Source: Phlegmacium glaucopus (taxonomy: Eukaryota > Basidiomycota > Agaricomycetes > Agaricales > Cortinariaceae). From it: a DNA stretch of 22,113 nt. The stretch lies in assembly GCA_015039465.1 (NCBI GenBank), contig MU130578.1, positions 157,160-179,272 on the forward strand, read 5' to 3'. A program made the position numbers and the translations under genes. Position 1 is the stretch's first letter; each line of letters starts with the position of its first letter. Below are positions 17,733 through 22,113 of this stretch, in pieces. A model generated the notes under the pieces. The model was not told the origin of the DNA, ran no database searches, and saw only the letters and a list, made by a program, of their open reading frames with translations.

Positions 17733-18229
17733 CCCATAGCTCTGGTAACACCTAATCGATAATCTCCGATATCCCGTAGAAAATTTCCAGTAAATTAATG
17801 AATGGAAGCAATTGGGGACAGGAGAAGGCAGGACTAACAGACAAAAGAGAGAGAAAAGAAAGAGAGAAGTCCTGCTGCCTTGCGCCGCGAGTGAGCCCGA
17901 GTCGTGCCTATGATAAAGGGCCGGGGCACGCAGGTCGAATCGATTGTCGCAGATTGTGGCAGAAAAGCCCGACCTTCAACTTTTTAAGGCTCAATTCAAA
18001 TGCCGATACAATCCCTCACTACGTATCGGTTAGCATTTGTTCAGCGTTGCAGTATGTGAAGTTGCGACAAGAGTACCATCTATTCTTAATCCTTGCAACC
18101 GAGTAGTTCTGTCAGACGACACCTAGATCACCAAAATTTTGTATCGCTTTCTTTATGTTATAATCTTTTGTGTCTAAGTATCACCTTCTAGTATCTACAT
18201 CACCAAAATGTTTATGTGTATTGTCCGCC
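17733..18229. other. Intergenic region upstream of the NLR gene
   Basis: No gene recognised. A near-repeat ATCACCAAAAT occurs twice (about 18128 and 18199), close to the presumed promoter of the downstream gene. Confidence 0.4.
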
Positions 18230-18236
18230 TATAAAT
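18230..18236 (+). promoter_or_regulatory. Possible TATA box of the NLR gene
   Basis: TATAAAT lies about 135 bp upstream of the preferred ATG (18372), a reasonable fungal distance, in otherwise non-coding sequence. Confidence 0.35.
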
Positions 18237-18371
18237 GTGAATCTATTACTAGATCTGTAGAATATCTAAGCGAACAATGAAATCTGATTTGGGTAAGTGT
18301 CATCAAGGACTACATCAGGATTGTGGGAAAAGCAAACGCGTACACCCTCATCGCTCTTGACTATCATCATC

Positions 18372-21300
18372 ATGTCGAGCAAGAGACCATCTAAGAGAGA
18401 TCCCATAGACAAAGCTGCTCGATCTGTCAAGGGGAAGTTAATTTCTCTTTTTAATCTGTCACGCCCGTCCAAACCATCGGGGATCGACGTGGATTCAAGC
18501 TCTGATAATCATATGGCAACGATAGATGCAGCAGGAACGAGGTGAGTAACTGTCGTCGCCAATTTATCAATTAGTACAAATACTTAACATCCTCATACTT
18601 TCAAGTAATTTACCACTCAATATGGTCTCTGTGGTCGGCGTTGACCACGCACCTGCCACAGTGGTTGCATGTTCGGGAGCACTGTCCCCTACCATTTACG
18701 TACCGGTTTCAGCGTCGATACCTACTGTGCACAGGCAACCCAGTCCTGTTAGAAGCTCATCACCAGAAACTCCACCCATGGTCAGCATCCATGTTTGCGC
18801 TCACGAGCGTCGTCACTAATTAATGCTCATTTAGGCCATAACTCCAAACACCAGTAGTTCCATGACTGTCTTCCAAGATGCTCAAGATGTGACCCTGCAT
18901 CACTCGACAATCAACATGGCCCATACTGTAAGCATCATTCCGTTCGCATAAAAACCAATCTGTGTCACTGACAGTTATCGTGTTAGATCAATTTGCATGT
19001 ACCGTCCAATCCTGATGGAAAAGAACAATCTAGGTCTCGAATCATAGTGAGGCTGTTTAGTCTTCAGACTTGTACAATCATCGCTAAAACCTAGTTTAAG
19101 GCTGCACTACGTGATAATCTCTTACCTCGTGCTGAGTTTGCAGAATACGATGCAGCATCTCCTGCTCCACGGAATGCATGTACGGAGAACACTCGCAAGG
19201 CAATCCTTGATACACTGCAGGTGTGGGCAAGTGATAATATGGCTACAAAGGTATACTGGCTCAACGGGATGGCTGGAACTGGTAAAACAACAATTGCTTA
19301 CTCATTCAGTCAATTCCTTGATGAGAAGGGATCCCTTGGTGGTACTTTCTTCTCTTCTCATCTTCGGGTTGATACCAGTGATGTTCGTTGCATCATTCCC
19401 ACCATCTGTCTTCAGTTGGCTATGAGTGGGTATCTTCCCTCTCTGTTCCAACTAATCCTGGATGTAGTGGAGGCCAATTCTGACTGCAAATCTTGGAGGA
19501 TTACCAAACAATTCCTGAATTTCATTGTTAGACCACTCACTGCTGCATACAAGGATAGCAGAGAAGTTGTTATTATCCCAGTGATTGTTCTTGATGCTCT
19601 GGATGAGTGCTCTGACCAGTCCCTTGTGGCTGAGTTACTTTCTGTAATATTAAGGCACAGTCAATCTCTTCCACTCAAGTTCTTCATCACTAGTCGTCCA
19701 GAGATAGTGGTAATGGAGACTTTTGATGGTTCTTTGAATCACTCCAATTTCATCCTTCATGAAGTTGAAAAGGAGATTGTGCAAGCTGATATTGAGCTCT
19801 ATATTAAAGCTTGCTTGCTTGGTGGGAAAAATAAGTACAATAGGCATAATTGGCCACCACAGGCTGAAGTTGAGAGTCTTGTCAGGATGTCTGGTACTTT
19901 GTTCATTTATGCAGCAACTGTCTGCAAATATATTGCTCAGAGAGGTAGCTCTAGCATGCCTAGGCGCCTTTCAGATGTGGTCCATTTTGCATTGGGAACC
20001 ACATCTGGTCTAACTCAACCACTACATGTTCTTTATGAAAGAATTTTGGATACTGCTTATGACTCTGCAAATATTGGGGAGGCATGGAATATAAATATGG
20101 TTCTGACAGCTGTTATATATGTCTATAATCCTCTTTCTATGACTGCCATCAGTCTTTTGATGCAAATACCTGTGGAAGAAGTTGATGCAGCCCTTTCTTC
20201 CCTTCATTCATTGATACATATTCCATCACATCAACACTATGCCAAGCAGATCTCAATACTGCATGCTTCCTTCTATGATTTCATCAGTAATCACATTCTT
20301 TCCTCAAAGCATTATCTTGATCCTTGTTTTTCACATAACTATCTAGCACTTCAGTGTCTGTCCTTGATGGAGAAGGAATGGTCACAGAAAGAAAGGGTGC
20401 CTTACTTGGCAGAGAGGAAATGTGAAGAAATTTCTGAAGCTCTTGCATATGCTTGTGGCAACTGGGCAATTCATTTTACCTATGGAGACAACAACAATGA
20501 ATGTGTTGAATTGAAGTATTTCTTTGAAAGGCATCTTCTGCGATGGATGGATTGTTTGAGTATTTTAGGAAAATTGGAAACTGCAATGTATTCATTGCAA
20601 AATGTAGAAAATTGGACAAATGTAAGTAATCTTGTTGCTACAGATAGATTGCACTTACAACAAAAAATAGAACCAAAATACCTTGGCAATGACTGTGATT
20701 GATGCTAAACGGTTTTTGAAGGAAAGTTTTCATTTCATAAAAAATACCAGTCTTGAGGGATGTCCTGCAGCCTTAGTTTGGCTGCCTGAAAAGTCTGATA
20801 TCTGGAAAACATATGGAAGTAAGATGGACTGTCCATGGAAGGTCTGTGTAGGAAGGAGGAAAACATGGAGCCAGTCTGAAGCAGTTCTGAGACATTCTGC
20901 TTGCATTAACTCTGCGGTCTTCTCTCCCAATGGTATGCATATTATCTCTGCATCTTCAGATCATACTGCACAGATTTGGAATACAGCCACAGGAGAGTGT
21001 GAGGCAGAGCTCAAAGGACATTCAGATTGGGTCAAATCTGCTGTCTTCTCTCCTGATGGTATGCATATTGTCTCTGCATCTTCAGATCACACTGCATGGA
21101 TCTGGAATACAGCCACAGGAGAGTGTGAGGCAGAGCTCAAAGGACATTCAGGTTGGGTTATATCTGCTGTCTTCTCTCCTGATGGTATGCATATTGTCTC
21201 TGCATCTTCAGATCACACTGCACGGATCTGGAATACAGCTACAGGAGAGTGTGAAGCAGAGCTCAAAGGACATTCAAATCAGGTCAAATTTGCTGCCTTC

Positions 21301-21924
21301 TCTCCTGATGGTATGTATATTGTCTCTGCATCTTCAGATCACACTGCACGGATCTGGAATACAGCCACAGGAGAGTGTGAGGCAGAGCTCAAAGGACATT
21401 CAGATTGGGTCAACACTGCTGTCTTCTCTCCTGATGGTATGCATATTGTCTCTGCATCTTCAGATCACACTGCACGGATCTGGAATACAGCCACAGGAGA
21501 GTGTGAGGCAGAGCTCAAAGGACATTCACATTGGGTTGAATCTGCAGTTTTCTCTGCTGATGGTATGCGTATTGTCTCTGCATCTTTTGATCACACTGCA
21601 CGGATCTGGAATACAGCCACAGGAGAGTGTGAGACAGTAATCAAAGGACAAACCTGTGTTTTACCCTCATCTAATAACAATCTACTATCTGGTGCATCAT
21701 CAATTTCTGGTGGTATTTCTATCCATACTGATTTTAGTGTCCACATTAATGTCTCCCTTGAACCATCTTTCCTTTGCATGTGCAAGGACACAATAATCAG
21801 CACCATAAACCTTCAAAGAATCTGGGTTCCACCTTCTTTCTGTAACCCAACATCCATCAGCTATCACAAATCCAAAATATGCCTTGGGTATAGATCAGGA
21901 GAAGTTTTGCTTTTAGAGGTATGA
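18372..21924 (+). CDS. NACHT-WD40 (NLR-type) STAND NTPase, six exons, apparently intact
   Basis: Model: 18372-18541, 18606-18780, 18835-18927, 18987-19046, 19101-20621 and 20671-21924. All introns are GT-AG (49-64 nt) and phases agree, giving 1090 residues. Residues 1-170 are a basic start (MSSKRPSKRDPIDKAARSVK) and a Ser/Pro/Thr-rich linker; no known effector domain. NACHT follows: Walker A GMAGTGKTT (222-230), Walker B IVLDALDEC (about 328-336) and sensor-like ITSRPE (362-367). A helical region leads to six WD40 repeats (about 747-998) and a degenerate C-terminal blade ending SGEVLLLEV. The last intron (20622-20670, GTAAGT...AATAG) is decisive, since it rejoins the NACHT and WD40 frames that otherwise look like two genes. 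Fungal relatives (HET-E/D class) control non-self recognition and cell death; that role is inferred. Exons 5-6 are CpG-poor, exons 1-3 are not. Confidence 0.88.
20890..21645 (+). repeat. Six tandem 126-bp repeats coding the WD40 blades
   Basis: Units start at 20890, 21016, 21142, 21268, 21394 and 21520, exactly 126 bp (42 codons) apart with no indel. Units 2-5 are almost identical in DNA; units 1 and 6 differ more. Amino-acid differences concentrate after the HS dipeptide (ACINS, DWVKS, GWVIS, NQVKF, DWVNT, HWVES) and at the position before IWN (Q, W, R). This is the high-internal-conservation pattern of fungal NLR WD40 domains. Confidence 0.95.
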
Positions 21925-22056
21925 TGGTCCTCACGTTTCATGGTGTTACTTCAATGCTCAATTATTATTTTTTCTGAAATATAGTTTCAATGTTAACACC
22001 TTCCATGTTACAAACTTTCTTTTCCTTTTGGTCACTGTTTTAGCATTGTGCTTGCA
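21925..22056. other. 3' flank of the NLR gene
   Basis: T-rich sequence without ORF. GTATGA at the stop (21919-21924) also looks like a splice donor after GAG, and TTTTAG at 22029-22034 like an acceptor, so an extra 3' exon beyond the stop cannot be excluded. Confidence 0.35.
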
Positions 22057-22113
22057 GTACTTTACTTTCCCCACAAGATCTGATCAGAACTGGTAAGAAT
22101 CTGATCAGAACTG
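22057..22113. mobile_element. Left end of another GTACTTTAC-family element, cut by the window edge
   Basis: The sequence GTACTTTACTTTCCCCACA matches the ends of elements 1 and 3. It is followed by a subterminal tandem of about 18 bp (ATCTGATCAGAACTG, twice), the same plan with yet another unit sequence. The right end lies outside the window. Confidence 0.7.

Noticed and set aside
20930..21640. Long plus-strand ORF of repeated residues in another frame over the WD40 repeats
   Set aside because: It is a frame shadow: a 126-bp unit keeps any stop-free frame open in every copy. The WD40 frame is the real one.

Overview
The window looks like an accessory, transposon-rich stretch of a basidiomycete genome, probably a mushroom-forming Agaricomycete. 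The grounds are very short GT-AG introns (about 45-60 nt), a large NACHT-WD40 (NLR-type) gene, a DIRS-like tyrosine-recombinase retroelement, a GMC oxidoreductase relic, and copia and MITE debris. The species cannot be fixed from the sequence alone. No rRNA, tRNA or CRISPR was seen.

Layout. (1) About 1-5330: one minus-strand DIRS-like retroelement. In transcription order it has a spliced Gag-like zinc-knuckle gene, a reverse transcriptase/RNase H ORF and a tyrosine recombinase (YR). It is CpG-rich and nearly complete, but carries at least two TGA stops and a gag-pol frame break. (2) About 5330-11650: a CpG-poor repeat graveyard. It holds short tandem repeats, a decayed second YR gene cut by a GGTTCTG-rich insertion and folded into inverted duplications (one of 2 x 150 bp), a copia-like protease fragment, and three compact TIR elements. 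Two of these three share a terminal GTACTTTAC and a telomere-like CCCTAA core; the third has its own TIR and splits the copia fragment with a 9-bp target duplication. (3) About 11940-17730: CpG-normal gene relics. A spliced protein of unknown function with an internal frame break, a NAP1-family histone chaperone pseudogene and a GMC oxidoreductase pseudogene sit close together; the last two are divergent and both lack their 5' ends. Two small partial unrecognised genes follow. (4) 18372-21924: an apparently intact six-exon NLR gene of about 1090 residues (unknown N-terminus, NACHT, six near-identical WD40 repeats). (5) 22057-22113: the start of another GTACTTTAC-ended element, cut by the window edge.

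Functionally, the only gene that looks fully intact is the NLR, which would act in non-self recognition or programmed cell death if it behaves like known fungal NACHT-WD40 proteins. The rest records mobile-element arrival and decay. The sharp CpG contrast between the DIRS element and the older debris suggests methylation-driven C-to-T decay.
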